Below are positions 33,585 to 41,892 of a stretch of DNA of 64,000 nt, in pieces; the first letter of the stretch is position 1; each line of letters begins with the position of its first letter. The DNA is from Immundisolibacter sp050250495 (lineage in GTDB: Bacteria > Pseudomonadota > Gammaproteobacteria > Immundisolibacterales > Immundisolibacteraceae), in contig NZ_JBFWOM010000001.1 in assembly GCF_050250495.1 (NCBI RefSeq), positions 186,001 through 250,000 on the forward strand, in the 5' to 3' direction. The notes under the pieces were generated by a model, which saw only the letters and a program-made list of their open reading frames with translations, searched no databases and was not told where the DNA came from. The position numbers and the translations under genes are program-made.

Positions 33585-34328
33585 TTACCCACGCCGCGCC
33601 AGATGCGGCAGCGCCGCCAGCAGCAGGCGCTGCGCGGCGTCGATGCCGGCGGCGAGGTGCTGCTCGATTTCCGCCAGCAGCCCGATCGCGCCGCGCCCGG
33701 CGGCACGGTTGGCAACCACCGCGAGGCACGCGTACGGCAGGCCAAGCTCGCGCGCCAGCGCGGCCTCCGGCATGCCGGTCATGCCGACGATGTGGCAGCC
33801 GTCGCGTTCCAGGCGGTCGATTTCGGCGCGCGTTTCGAGCCGCGGGCCCTGCGTGGCGGCATAGGTGGCGCCGTCGATGAGCGCGATGCCGCGGGCGGCG
33901 GCAGCGTCCAGCAGCGCCGCGCGCAACAGGCCGTCGTACGGCTCGGTGAACTCGACGTGCTCGACCTGACCGTCGGCGCCGTCAAAGAACGTCGCCTCGC
34001 GCCCGTGCGTGTAGTCGACGATCTGATCCGGCAGCACCAGCGCGCCGGGGCCGATGTGGGCCGGAATCGAGCCCACCGTCGCCACGGCGATCACCGCGGT
34101 CGCGCCGGCGGCCTTCAGCCCCCACAGGTTGGCGCGGTAGTTGATGCGGTGCGGCGGCAGGCTGTGGCCGGCGCCGTGGCGCGGCAAAAAGCACACCGGC
34201 ACGCCGTCGACCGCGCCGCACAGCAGCGGCGCGGCGGGGGGGCCGTAGGGCGTGTCGATCGTGGTCGGCACGAGCGCGCCGAGCTGCGGCCAGCGGTCCA
34301 GACCCGAGCCGCCCAGGAGGGCGATCAC
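33585..34328 (-). CDS. S-methyl-5'-thioinosine phosphorylase (PNP/MTAP family)
   Basis: A 247-residue phosphorylase of the PNP/MTAP type 2 group. The phosphate-binding G-G-S-G-L-D start, the P-R-H-G-A-G-H loop, H-R-I-N-Y-R-A-N and the substrate-pocket region M-T-G-M-P-E-A are visible. The short length and T-V-G-S-I substitution fit the MTIP branch known in Pseudomonas, which cleaves methylthioinosine (deaminated MTA) to hypoxanthine. GTG 34328 overlaps the upstream phosphoribosyltransferase stop by 4 bases. The MTIP-versus-MTAP assignment is by pattern only. Confidence 0.8.
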   Translation of the reverse strand: MIALLGGSGLDRWPQLGALVPTTIDTPYGPPAAPLLCGAVDGVPVCFLPRHGAGHSLPPHRINYRANLWGLKAAGATAVIAVATVGSIPAHIGPGALVLPDQIVDYTHGREATFFDGADGQVEHVEFTEPYDGLLRAALLDAAAARGIALIDGATYAATQGPRLETRAEIDRLERDGCHIVGMTGMPEAALARELGLPYACLAVVANRAAGRGAIGLLAEIEQHLAAGIDAAQRLLLAALPHLARRG

Positions 34329-34891
34329 GTGTCCGCCACCGCCCCGGCGACCGCATAGATGCCGGGCACGTTGCGCAGGTAGCCCTTGTAGTCCATGCCC
34401 CAGCCGAACAGATACCGGTCGGGCGCCGCAAGACCCACGAAATCGGCCTCGATAACCGCCTCGCGCCGGCACCGCTTGTCGACCAGCACCAGTGTGTGAA
34501 CGCCGGCGGCGCCCTGCTGGCGGCAGAAGTCCACCAACGCGGCGAGCGTGAGGCCGCGGTCGAGGATGTCGTCGACGATCAGCACGTGGCGGCCGGCGAG
34601 CGACGTGCTCGGAATGACCTTCCACCTGAGCTCACCACCGCTGAGCGCGCCGGCGTAGCGGGTGGCGTGCACGTAATCGAACTCGAGCGGGAAATCGAGC
34701 AGCGGGAGCAATTGCCCGGCCAGCACCACCCCGCCCGTCATGGGGCACAGCAGCAATGGATTGCGGCCGGCCAGCGTGGCTGATACGCCTTTGGCCAGCC
34801 GGGCGACGGCGGCGCGCACCGTCGCCTCGTCGTGCAGGCACTCGGCGGCTTGATACACCGCCCAGGCCTCTGCGGCCAGGGCATCGCTCAC
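34325..34891 (-). CDS. Hypoxanthine-guanine phosphoribosyltransferase
   Basis: A 188-residue type I phosphoribosyltransferase. The PRPP-binding motif V-L-I-V-D-D-I-L-D-R-G-L-T is at about residues 103-115, and the C-terminal Y-L-F-G-W-G-M-D-Y loop closes the purine pocket. It converts hypoxanthine/guanine to IMP/GMP. It is overlapped on both sides by MTIP and galU genes; with MTIP it can return the purine of methylthioadenosine to the nucleotide pool. Confidence 0.88.
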   Translation of the reverse strand: MSDALAAEAWAVYQAAECLHDEATVRAAVARLAKGVSATLAGRNPLLLCPMTGGVVLAGQLLPLLDFPLEFDYVHATRYAGALSGGELRWKVIPSTSLAGRHVLIVDDILDRGLTLAALVDFCRQQGAAGVHTLVLVDKRCRREAVIEADFVGLAAPDRYLFGWGMDYKGYLRNVPGIYAVAGAVADT

Positions 34892-35805
34892 CGGCGCGGC
34901 TCGAAGTGCTCGCCGGCGCGCGAGAGCAGGAATTCCTTGAACTCGGCGCCGAGTTCGGGGTGGCGCAGGCCGTACTCAATGGTGGCTTCCAGATACCCGA
35001 GCTTGCTGCCGCAGTCGTAACGATGCCCCGGAATGTCATACGCGAACAGGCGCTCGTACTTGATGAGTTCCGCCAGCGCGTCGGTGAGCTGGATCTCGCC
35101 ACCGGCGCCGTGCTGCGTGGCACGCAGCAGGTCGAAAACGCGGGGTGTCAGCACGTAGCGGCCGACCACGCCGAGGTTCGACGGCGCGTTCTCGGGCGCC
35201 GGCTTCTCCACGATGTCGTCCACCTCGTACAGGCCCTCGCCGACGGCGCGCGGCTTGACCACGCCGTAACGGCGCGAGTACTCGGGCGGAATCTGTTCGA
35301 CGCCGATGATGCTGGCGCCGCGCTGGTGGTAGACGTCGATCATGTCCTTCAGACACGTCGCGGTATGTACGCCGGGGTCGCGCGCGGAGATGAGGTCGTC
35401 CGCGAGCAGCACCGCGAACGGCGCGTCGCCCACAACCGGCGCCGCGCACAGCACGGCATGACCGAGGCCGAGCGGCGCCGCCTGGCGGATGTAGATGCAG
35501 GTCACATGCGGCGGCACGATGTTGCGCACCATCTTCAGCATGTCCTGCTTGCCGCTTTTCTCCAGCGTGGCTTCGAGCTCGTAGGCGGTGTCGAAGTGGT
35601 CCGGAATGGCGCGCTTGCTGCGGCCGTTGATGAACACCAGTTCCGTGATGCCCGCCGCGACGGCTTCCTCCACCGCGTACTGGATCAGCGGCTTGTCGAC
35701 CACCGGCAGCATTTCCTTCGGGTTGGCCTTGGTGGCCGGCAGGAAGCGCGTGCCGAGTCCGGCGACCGGAAACACGGCCTTGGTAACCCGCTGGATGGAC
35801 GTCAT
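34888..35805 (-). CDS. galU: UTP-glucose-1-phosphate uridylyltransferase
   Basis: A 305-residue nucleotidyltransferase. The signature G-L-G-T-R-F-L-P-A-T-K is at about residues 16-26, with P-K-E-M-L-P-V-V-D-K-P, L-L-A-D-D-L and G-L-Y-E-V-D-D-I-V-E-K-P further on. It makes UDP-glucose for LPS core, capsule and other glycans, so it serves the glycan locus nearby. It overlaps the phosphoribosyltransferase gene by 4 bases. Confidence 0.93.
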   Translation of the reverse strand: MTSIQRVTKAVFPVAGLGTRFLPATKANPKEMLPVVDKPLIQYAVEEAVAAGITELVFINGRSKRAIPDHFDTAYELEATLEKSGKQDMLKMVRNIVPPHVTCIYIRQAAPLGLGHAVLCAAPVVGDAPFAVLLADDLISARDPGVHTATCLKDMIDVYHQRGASIIGVEQIPPEYSRRYGVVKPRAVGEGLYEVDDIVEKPAPENAPSNLGVVGRYVLTPRVFDLLRATQHGAGGEIQLTDALAELIKYERLFAYDIPGHRYDCGSKLGYLEATIEYGLRHPELGAEFKEFLLSRAGEHFEPRR

Positions 35806-35847
35806 CGGCTGCGAACTCCTGATGCTGCTGGGGGTGGCGACGGCCGG

Positions 35848-36684
35848 TCAGGCCATGAAGCGCGCCGGCGTCAGCGCGCCGCGGTGCCGTGCCGCGTGGT
35901 AGTAACGGCCGGCGAACGGCGGCTGCGCGTCGCCCTCGCCGCGGAACTGGCTCGCCGAGCCATCACGCGCGCCGATGGTCACGCTCCACCAGCCGGACGG
36001 GTAGGTGCACTGCGGGAAATCGACCGTGGCGACGTCGTTGAAGCCGGCGGCCTTCAGATCGCGCTGCATGGCGCGGATGAGGTCGGCGTGGAACAGCGGT
36101 GACTCGCTCTGCGCCGCGAGCACGCCACCGGTGGCGAGCGCGCGCTGGCAGTTGCGGTAGAAATCGACGCTGAACAGGCCCTGCGCCGGGCCGACCGGGT
36201 CGGTGGAATCGATCAGGATCACGTCGTAGGCGCCGGGCTCGGCGTCCGCCACCCAGGCGATGCCATCCTGGAAGTACAGGCGCGCGCGCGGGTCGAAGCT
36301 CGCCGCGTGCAGCGTCGGAAAGTGAATCGCCGCCGCGTCGGTGACGGCCTGGTCGAGCTCCACCATGTCCACCTGCTCGACGCTGTCGTGCTTGAGCACC
36401 TCGCGCAGCGTGCCGCAGTCCCCGCCGCCGATGATCAGCACGCGCTTCGGGTTCTGGTGCGTGAACAACGCCGGGTGCACCAGCATCTCGTGGTACACGA
36501 ACTCGTCGCGCTCGGTGACCATGACCAGGCCGTCGAGCGTCATCAGCTTGCCAAAGCGCGTGGTCTCGAAGACCTCCACGCGCTGGTATTGCGACTGCAC
36601 GTCGTGGACCTTGTCCTTCAGCTCAAGCGAGATGGCGCTGCCCTCGCCCGCCCACTGTTCCGTGTACCAGGTGTCGTCCAGCAT
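35848..36684 (-). CDS. speE: Polyamine aminopropyltransferase (spermidine synthase-like)
   Basis: A 278-residue enzyme. The decarboxylated-SAM site I-I-G-G-G-D-C-G-T-L-R-E-V (near 80-92), the catalytic D-S-T-D-P-V-G-P loop (near 154-161) and the polyamine-site Y and D/E residues are present. It transfers an aminopropyl group to putrescine or agmatine and releases methylthioadenosine. The gene lies 3 bases after the pyruvoyl arginine decarboxylase stop, so agmatine may be its direct acceptor. A decarboxylase for SAM is not in the window. Confidence 0.9.
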   Translation of the reverse strand: MLDDTWYTEQWAGEGSAISLELKDKVHDVQSQYQRVEVFETTRFGKLMTLDGLVMVTERDEFVYHEMLVHPALFTHQNPKRVLIIGGGDCGTLREVLKHDSVEQVDMVELDQAVTDAAAIHFPTLHAASFDPRARLYFQDGIAWVADAEPGAYDVILIDSTDPVGPAQGLFSVDFYRNCQRALATGGVLAAQSESPLFHADLIRAMQRDLKAAGFNDVATVDFPQCTYPSGWWSVTIGARDGSASQFRGEGDAQPPFAGRYYHAARHRGALTPARFMA

Positions 36685-36687
36685 GGC

Positions 36688-37170
36688 TCAGGCCCCGTGG
36701 TGCCACAGCACGACGGCGGCGAACACGCAGCCGATCTTCTCGACCTGCATGTCAATCGCCATCGACTTCAGCTCGCGAATTTCCCAGCCGCGCATCTTCA
36801 TGCCTTCCTCGGCCATGCGCCGCACCACCCGCTCGGCGTCCTCACGGTGGCCGTGGGAGTGGTATTCCATGATCAGGCCGGGCTTGGTCGGGTCGTGCGT
36901 CCAGGCGGCGGCGACGGCGGCGCAGATCATCGAACCCGGGATGTCCGACTCCATGGCGGCGTAGGCGATCGGCACCAGCGCGCCCGGCGGCAGTTGCATC
37001 TCGGCCACCGCGACCTCGCGCGTGGCCGGCGGCACGATGGACGACATCTTGACCAGGTTGGTGTTGCCGACGCCGGCGTCGAGCAGCGCGCCGTCGAAGG
37101 CGTTCAGCGGCGTGAAACCCTCGCTGCGACCGGACACAAAGGCGTGCAGGGTGGGGGTCTGGGTAATCAT
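36688..37170 (-). CDS. Pyruvoyl-dependent arginine decarboxylase
   Basis: A 160-residue proenzyme. The self-cleavage site is the S43-S44 pair in V-K-M-S-S-I-V-P-P; Ser44 becomes the pyruvoyl group of the alpha chain. The preceding G-V-G-N-T-N-L and the following G-A-L-V-P-I-A-Y and E-Y-H-S-H match the archaeal/chlamydial PdaD family. It makes agmatine from arginine. The ATG at 37170 was chosen because it begins the family core. This type is rare in gammaproteobacteria, where PLP-dependent SpeA is usual. Confidence 0.88.
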   Translation of the reverse strand: MITQTPTLHAFVSGRSEGFTPLNAFDGALLDAGVGNTNLVKMSSIVPPATREVAVAEMQLPPGALVPIAYAAMESDIPGSMICAAVAAAWTHDPTKPGLIMEYHSHGHREDAERVVRRMAEEGMKMRGWEIRELKSMAIDMQVEKIGCVFAAVVLWHHGA

Positions 37171-37237
37171 GGCGACGGGGTTCTCCGGGGCAAAGTCGAA
37201 ACGGGCAAGTCTGGCGGCGCTTTGTGGCGCCGCGGCG

Positions 37238-37894
37238 TCAGGGGTTACGCAGTTCGAGCAGCATGGTGTTGATGCGCGCGCCGTGCAGCTGGCGCTGCGC
37301 CACGTCGGCCTCGGCGCGGCTGGCGAACGGGCCGACGCGGATGCGGTGCCAGGTCTCGCCGTTGACGGTGACCGGCTGCACCTGCGCCGACATGCCCTGC
37401 AGGGCGAGGCTCGCGCGCAGCCGCTCGGCATCCGCGGCATTGCGCGACGAGCCGGCCTGCAGGATGTAGCGACCGCCGGTCGCCGGTGGCGGGGCGAGTG
37501 GCTCCGCGGCGGGCAGCGCGGGCGGCGGCGCGCCGGTCGCACCCGGTGCCGGCGTGCCGGTCAGGCCTGGCGGCGGGGTTTGCAGTGCGGGCGGCACGGT
37601 GGCCTGGCGCGCGTCGCCGGCCGGCTGGTCCGGCACAGGCACTTCGAGCTCCGGCAGGATGGTGTAGAACTCGAACTTCGGCTTGGAGCCGGTGATGGTC
37701 TTGGCGTCGCCAGCGTCGCCGGTCTCGCCCTTGGGCGCTCCGCTCGGCGCCTTGTCGCCCGGCTGCGGACTCAGCACGGCGAAGTACAGCACCGCCGCGG
37801 CCAAGGCACCGCTCGCCAGGCCGGTGAAAAATCCACGCGCCCACACGCCGCCGTTGCCAGCGCGCTTGGCGCCGCGTCGCCGGGTGGTGGCCAT
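37238..37894 (-). CDS. SPOR-domain membrane protein (FtsN-like)
   Basis: A 218-residue protein with a basic cytoplasmic start, one membrane helix at about 22-42, a Pro/Ala-rich periplasmic linker (about 45-138) and a C-terminal SPOR domain of about 75 residues (Y-I-L-Q-A-G-S and R-I-R-V-G-P-F-A-S-R-A-E-A). SPOR domains bind denuded peptidoglycan at the division site. It overlaps the argS stop by one base; an argS-SPOR pair is a common gammaproteobacterial arrangement. Confidence 0.87.
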   Translation of the reverse strand: MATTRRRGAKRAGNGGVWARGFFTGLASGALAAAVLYFAVLSPQPGDKAPSGAPKGETGDAGDAKTITGSKPKFEFYTILPELEVPVPDQPAGDARQATVPPALQTPPPGLTGTPAPGATGAPPPALPAAEPLAPPPATGGRYILQAGSSRNAADAERLRASLALQGMSAQVQPVTVNGETWHRIRVGPFASRAEADVAQRQLHGARINTMLLELRNP

Positions 37895-39648
37895 TACATC
37901 TGCTCCGGGGCGGACACGCCGAGCAGTCGGAGGCCGTTTCGCAACACCTGCCGCACCGCCAGCACCAGCGTCAGGCGCGCGTTGCGCAGCGCGGCGTCGT
38001 CCACCAGGAACGGGTGGTTGTTGTAGTAGGCGTGGAACTGCCCGGCGAGCTCGCGCAGGTAATAGGCGATCTGGTGAGGCTCATGTGCCAGCGCGGCCGA
38101 TTCGATCAGCTCCGGGTAGCGGGCCAGCGCGGTGGCAAGCTCGGTTTCGGGATGCTCGGCCAGCACGGCGAGCGCGTCCGCGGTGGGCTGCTCGTACTTC
38201 AGACCCCGTTCGGCGAGCTGGCGCAGCACCGCGCCGATGCGCGCGTGCGCGTACTGCACGTAGTAGACCGGGTTGTCGTTGCTGTTCGAGCGCGCGAGTT
38301 CGAGATCGAAGTCGAGGTGCTGGTCGCACTTGCGCAGCACGTAGAAGAAACGCGCCGCGTCGCTGCCGACCTCGTCGCGCAGCGCGCGCAGCGTCACGAA
38401 CTCGCCGCTGCGGGTGGACATGGACACCTTCTCCAGCCCCCGGTACAGCACCGCGAACTGCACCAGCAGCACGGTGAGCGCGTCGTCCGCGCCGTGCAGC
38501 GCGCGCAGCGACGCGCGGATGCGGTCGATGTAGCCGTGGTGGTCGGCGCCCCAGATGTCGATGATCCGGTCATAGCCGCGTTCGAGCTTGTCGAGGTGGT
38601 AAGCGACGTCGGACGCGAAGTAGGTCGGCTCGCCGTTCTCGCGGATCACCACCCGGTCCTGGCGATCCCCGAATGCGGTGGCGCGGAACCACCAGGCGCC
38701 GTCCTTGAGGTACAGGTGATCGCCGGCCCGCAGCGTCTGGATGGCGCGGTCGAGTGCGCCGCTGTCGACCAGCGAGCTCTCGCGGTACCAGCGGTCGAAG
38801 CTGACGCCGAACGCCGTCAGGTCGTCGTCGATGTCGGCCAGGATGGTGTCGCAGCCGTGCCGATGCAGGCGCCCGTAGTCGACGGCACCCAGCAGGATCC
38901 TGGCGCGCGTGATGAGTGCGTCCAGGTACTTGTCGGCATCGCCGCCGGCCGGGGCGTCCGCCGGCAGGTCATCGAATACCGCCTGAGCTGATCGGCGAAA
39001 GGTGTCCGCCACCGCGCGCTCGAAGTCGGTGGCGATGGCATTCACGTAATCGCCGCGGTAGCCGCCCGACGGGAACGCGATGTCCTCGCCCTGGAACTGC
39101 AAGTAGCGCAGCCACACGCTGACGGCAAGGATGTCCATCTGCCGGCCGGCGTCGTTGACGTAGTACTCGCGCTCGACGTCGAAGCCGGCGGCCGCGAGCA
39201 GGTTGGCGAGGCTCGACCCGTAGGCCGCGCCGCGCCCGTGCCCCACGTGCAGCGGCCCGGTCGGGTTGGCCGACACGAACTCCACCTGCACCCGCTGGCC
39301 GGCACCGACCGTGCTGCGCCCATACGCCTCGCCGGCGGCGAGCACGTCGAGCAGCACGCCAAGCTGCGCGCCCGGCCGCAGGAAGAAATTGATGAAGCCC
39401 GGCCCGGCGATCTCCACCCGCGCCAGGGCCGGGTTTTCCGGCAGCGCCGCTGCGATGCGCTCGGCAAGCGCGCGCGGCGCGCTGCGCGCGGCCTTGGCGA
39501 GCGTCAGCGCCACGTTGGTCGCGAAATCGCCGTGGCCCTTGTCGCGCGTGCGCTCGACGTGCACCTCGGCCGGGACGGCGGCGATCACGCCTTCCCGCTG
39601 CAAACGGGCAAGGGCGTCGGCAACGAGCGATTGCAGCAGCGGGCGCAA
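37894..39648 (-). CDS. argS: Arginyl-tRNA synthetase
   Basis: A 584-residue class I synthetase. The HIGH equivalent is L-H-V-G-H-G-R-G (near 128-135), preceded by the A-N-P-T-G-P motif, and the KMSKS equivalent is V-S-M-S-T-R-S-G. A C-terminal DALR anticodon domain follows (A-H-E-P-H-Q-I-A-Y-Y-L). Length and motifs are standard. It charges tRNA-Arg. Confidence 0.96.
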   Translation of the reverse strand: MRPLLQSLVADALARLQREGVIAAVPAEVHVERTRDKGHGDFATNVALTLAKAARSAPRALAERIAAALPENPALARVEIAGPGFINFFLRPGAQLGVLLDVLAAGEAYGRSTVGAGQRVQVEFVSANPTGPLHVGHGRGAAYGSSLANLLAAAGFDVEREYYVNDAGRQMDILAVSVWLRYLQFQGEDIAFPSGGYRGDYVNAIATDFERAVADTFRRSAQAVFDDLPADAPAGGDADKYLDALITRARILLGAVDYGRLHRHGCDTILADIDDDLTAFGVSFDRWYRESSLVDSGALDRAIQTLRAGDHLYLKDGAWWFRATAFGDRQDRVVIRENGEPTYFASDVAYHLDKLERGYDRIIDIWGADHHGYIDRIRASLRALHGADDALTVLLVQFAVLYRGLEKVSMSTRSGEFVTLRALRDEVGSDAARFFYVLRKCDQHLDFDLELARSNSNDNPVYYVQYAHARIGAVLRQLAERGLKYEQPTADALAVLAEHPETELATALARYPELIESAALAHEPHQIAYYLRELAGQFHAYYNNHPFLVDDAALRNARLTLVLAVRQVLRNGLRLLGVSAPEQM

Positions 39649-39732
39649 GGCGGCTTCCTGATGGGCGCGACGAGGACCGGCGCTGGCACGCGCCGGGCGC
39701 GCAGTTTATCAAGTCGCCGTCCCGTTAATGGC

Positions 39733-39780
39733 TTCGTGATCGGCGCGCGTTCGCGGTACAGTCACCGACTGAACGGTCGG
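39733..39780 (+). promoter_or_regulatory. Candidate promoter with operator-like palindrome
   Basis: TTCGTG (39733-39738) and TACAGT (39757-39762) are 18 bases apart and resemble -35/-10 hexamers. CCGAC and GTCGG form an inverted repeat at 39765-39780, where the transcription start would fall, a typical TetR-type repressor position. It lies upstream of the DszB-like gene and could control the whole catabolic cluster. No regulator gene is adjacent. Confidence 0.35.
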
Positions 39781-39817
39781 GCGGGAGCGCCGGCCGGAGC
39801 CCGAGGAGAGACCCCCC

Positions 39818-40882
39818 ATGTTCGAGCTGTACTACAGCAACTGCCCGGTGCCGAGCGCCTTCGTGGTCGCCATCCGCGCCTTCGAGAAGGAATTCGCCGC
39901 GCGCGGCGTGCGCTTTTCGGTGCTGCCGAGCGAGCACTCCACCACCCATTTTTCGGGCGACCTGCCGGCCTATTTCCGTTTCGGCGGGGAGATTCCGCCG
40001 CTCGTCACGCAGGGCCTGCGCGCGCCGGGCACCACGCGACTGATTGGCCTCACGCCGCTGCGCGGCATCCAGGGCTATTTCGTGCGGGCCGATTCGGCCC
40101 TGCGCAGCCCGGCGGACCTCAAGGGCAAGCGCGTCGGCATCGCCTACAACGCCCGCCATCTGGTGAATGCGCTGGGCGACGTGGACTACCTCGGCCTGCA
40201 CCCGTGGGATCAGACCATGTGTGCGCTCGGTACCTGGGAGCTGCGCGCGCTGCTGCACACGCTGGCCCTCGGCGGCCTTCGCCTGTCGGACGTGGAACTC
40301 GTGGACGTGCGCACGCCGTGGTCGCTGTCGCTGGCCGACGCGCAGGCCGCCGCAGCGCATTCGCCCAAGCACCTGTTCCGCGACACGGCGTCCCGCGAGG
40401 GCAACGACCAGATCGCCGCCGTGCTCGACGGGCGCTGCGACGCCATCTTCTCGTTCCTGGCGTATGGCGCGGAGATCGAGCGCCGTGGCCAGCTGCGCCT
40501 GCTGGCGGATCTGGGCGAGCGGCGCGAGGACGACTACGTGAGCGCGTTCACCGTGTCGGCCGGGCTCGCCAAGGACCGCCCGGACATCGTGCAGGCGGTG
40601 ATGGACGTGTGCGTGATGGCCGGCGAGTGGGCCAAGACCCACCCCGACGAGGTGTGCGCGATCATGGCCGAGAACCTTGGCGTCTCCCCGCAGTCCGTGC
40701 CGCGCGGCTACGGCGAGGGCTTCCACACCACGCTCGTGCCGCGGCTCGACGACGATGCGGTGCGCCTGCTCGGGCAGACGCAGCGCTTTCTGGTCGACAA
40801 CGGCCTGATGCCGGCGCCGGTGGACGTGGGTGCCTGGGCGGACCGGCGTTTTCTGAATCAGTCCCTCGCCGCCACGGCATAA
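39818..40882 (+). CDS. DszB-like aromatic sulfinate desulfinase (periplasmic-binding-protein fold)
   Basis: A 354-residue protein without a signal peptide. It matches 2'-hydroxybiphenyl-2-sulfinate desulfinase (DszB): Y-S-N-C9-P-V-P carries the catalytic Cys (Cys27 in DszB), T-H44-F the His (His60), and R54-F-G-G-E-I-P-P the Arg/Gly pair (Arg70/Gly73). Further matches are A-L-G-T-W-E-L-R-A-L-L-H-T-L and L-V-P-R-L-D-D-D-A-V. Generic annotation would call it an ABC substrate-binding protein, but the catalytic triad argues for an enzyme removing sulfite from an aromatic sulfinate. GAGGAGAG precedes the ATG. It is the first gene of the catabolic cluster. Confidence 0.8.
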   Translation: MFELYYSNCPVPSAFVVAIRAFEKEFAARGVRFSVLPSEHSTTHFSGDLPAYFRFGGEIPPLVTQGLRAPGTTRLIGLTPLRGIQGYFVRADSALRSPADLKGKRVGIAYNARHLVNALGDVDYLGLHPWDQTMCALGTWELRALLHTLALGGLRLSDVELVDVRTPWSLSLADAQAAAAHSPKHLFRDTASREGNDQIAAVLDGRCDAIFSFLAYGAEIERRGQLRLLADLGERREDDYVSAFTVSAGLAKDRPDIVQAVMDVCVMAGEWAKTHPDEVCAIMAENLGVSPQSVPRGYGEGFHTTLVPRLDDDAVRLLGQTQRFLVDNGLMPAPVDVGAWADRRFLNQSLAATA

Positions 40883-40894
40883 GCGCGCGCAGCC

Positions 40895-41863
40895 ATGGCC
40901 GGGCGGCTCACCTTCCCCACCGCGGGACGCTACGACACGCGCTTTCTGCTGGAAGGCGCGGTGCCGGTGGCGGGTTTCGGGCTCGATTTCCTGCCCGTGG
41001 GGCCGGCGCCGTTCCCGCTGTTCCGGGACATGATCACCGAGCTGTCCTACGACATCGGCGAGCAGGCGCTGTCGCACTACCTCATCGCCCGCGACCAGGG
41101 CGTGCCGATCACGGCCATCCCGGTTTTCCCCAGCCGGTTCTTTCCGCAGTTCGGCATCACCGTGAACGCCGCCGCCGCCATCGACAAGCCGGCCGACCTC
41201 GCCGGCAAGCGCGTCGGCGTGATCAGCTTCGGCTACAACCCGGCGGTGTGGCTGCGGGGCATCCTGCAGCGCCATCACGGCCTCGACCCGCGGTCCGTGG
41301 TGTGGGTGGAGGACGCCGACGATCCCTTCTTCAGCCCGCTGCACTACCCGCGTCCGGCCGGCTGGCGCATCGAGCGCATGGCGGGTCTGGCCGATGGCCT
41401 GTTCGACGGCCCGCGCATGCGCCCGCTCGCGGCGCTCGAAGACGGCCGGCTCGACGCCTTCATCGCGCCCGGCGGCGGTGCGCCGTGCACCGCGCGCAGC
41501 CGGCCGCTGTTCCCCGACCGCCCGGCGTATGTTCGCGAGTACTGCGCGGCAGGCGGCGTGTTCCCGATCAACACCGTGATCACGCTGCGCCAGACCACCG
41601 TGCGCGCGAATCCGGGGCTGCCGGCGGCGCTGTTCGCGGCCTTCGCCGAGGCCCGGCGGCGCTATCACGCCGAAATCGCCGCCGGCCGCGAGACCGACCA
41701 CATGGGCATTGCAACGGCTGATCTTGCCGCGCCTGGCCTGTTCCCGGACGCATATGGTGTCGAGCCCAACCGCGTGGCGCTGCAACGCTCGATCGACGAC
41801 TGCCTGGCGCAGGGTGTCATCACCCGCGTCGTGACGCCGGAAAGCCTGTTCGAGGCGGTGTAG
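40895..41863 (+). CDS. 4,5-dihydroxyphthalate decarboxylase-like protein
   Basis: A 322-residue protein of the PBP2 fold without a signal peptide. I-P-V-F-P-S-R-F-F, A-D-L-A-G-K-R-V-G-V, P-A-V-W-L-R-G-I-L and S-V-V-W-V-E-D match the 4,5-dihydroxyphthalate decarboxylase (Pht5) family. Those enzymes remove a carboxyl group from a dihydroxylated aromatic acid, a step that follows ring dihydroxylation by a Rieske enzyme such as the one encoded three genes on. It lies 12 bases after the DszB-like gene. Decarboxylase activity is inferred from the family. Confidence 0.78.
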   Translation: MAGRLTFPTAGRYDTRFLLEGAVPVAGFGLDFLPVGPAPFPLFRDMITELSYDIGEQALSHYLIARDQGVPITAIPVFPSRFFPQFGITVNAAAAIDKPADLAGKRVGVISFGYNPAVWLRGILQRHHGLDPRSVVWVEDADDPFFSPLHYPRPAGWRIERMAGLADGLFDGPRMRPLAALEDGRLDAFIAPGGGAPCTARSRPLFPDRPAYVREYCAAGGVFPINTVITLRQTTVRANPGLPAALFAAFAEARRRYHAEIAAGRETDHMGIATADLAAPGLFPDAYGVEPNRVALQRSIDDCLAQGVITRVVTPESLFEAV

Positions 41864-41892
41864 CCGCCACACCAACCCTAAGGAGGAATGCC

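Noticed and set aside
39725..41875. Minus-strand frame of more than 700 codons opposite the DszB-like and Pht5-like genes
   Set aside because: An Arg/His/Gln-rich shadow of the family-matched plus-strand genes.
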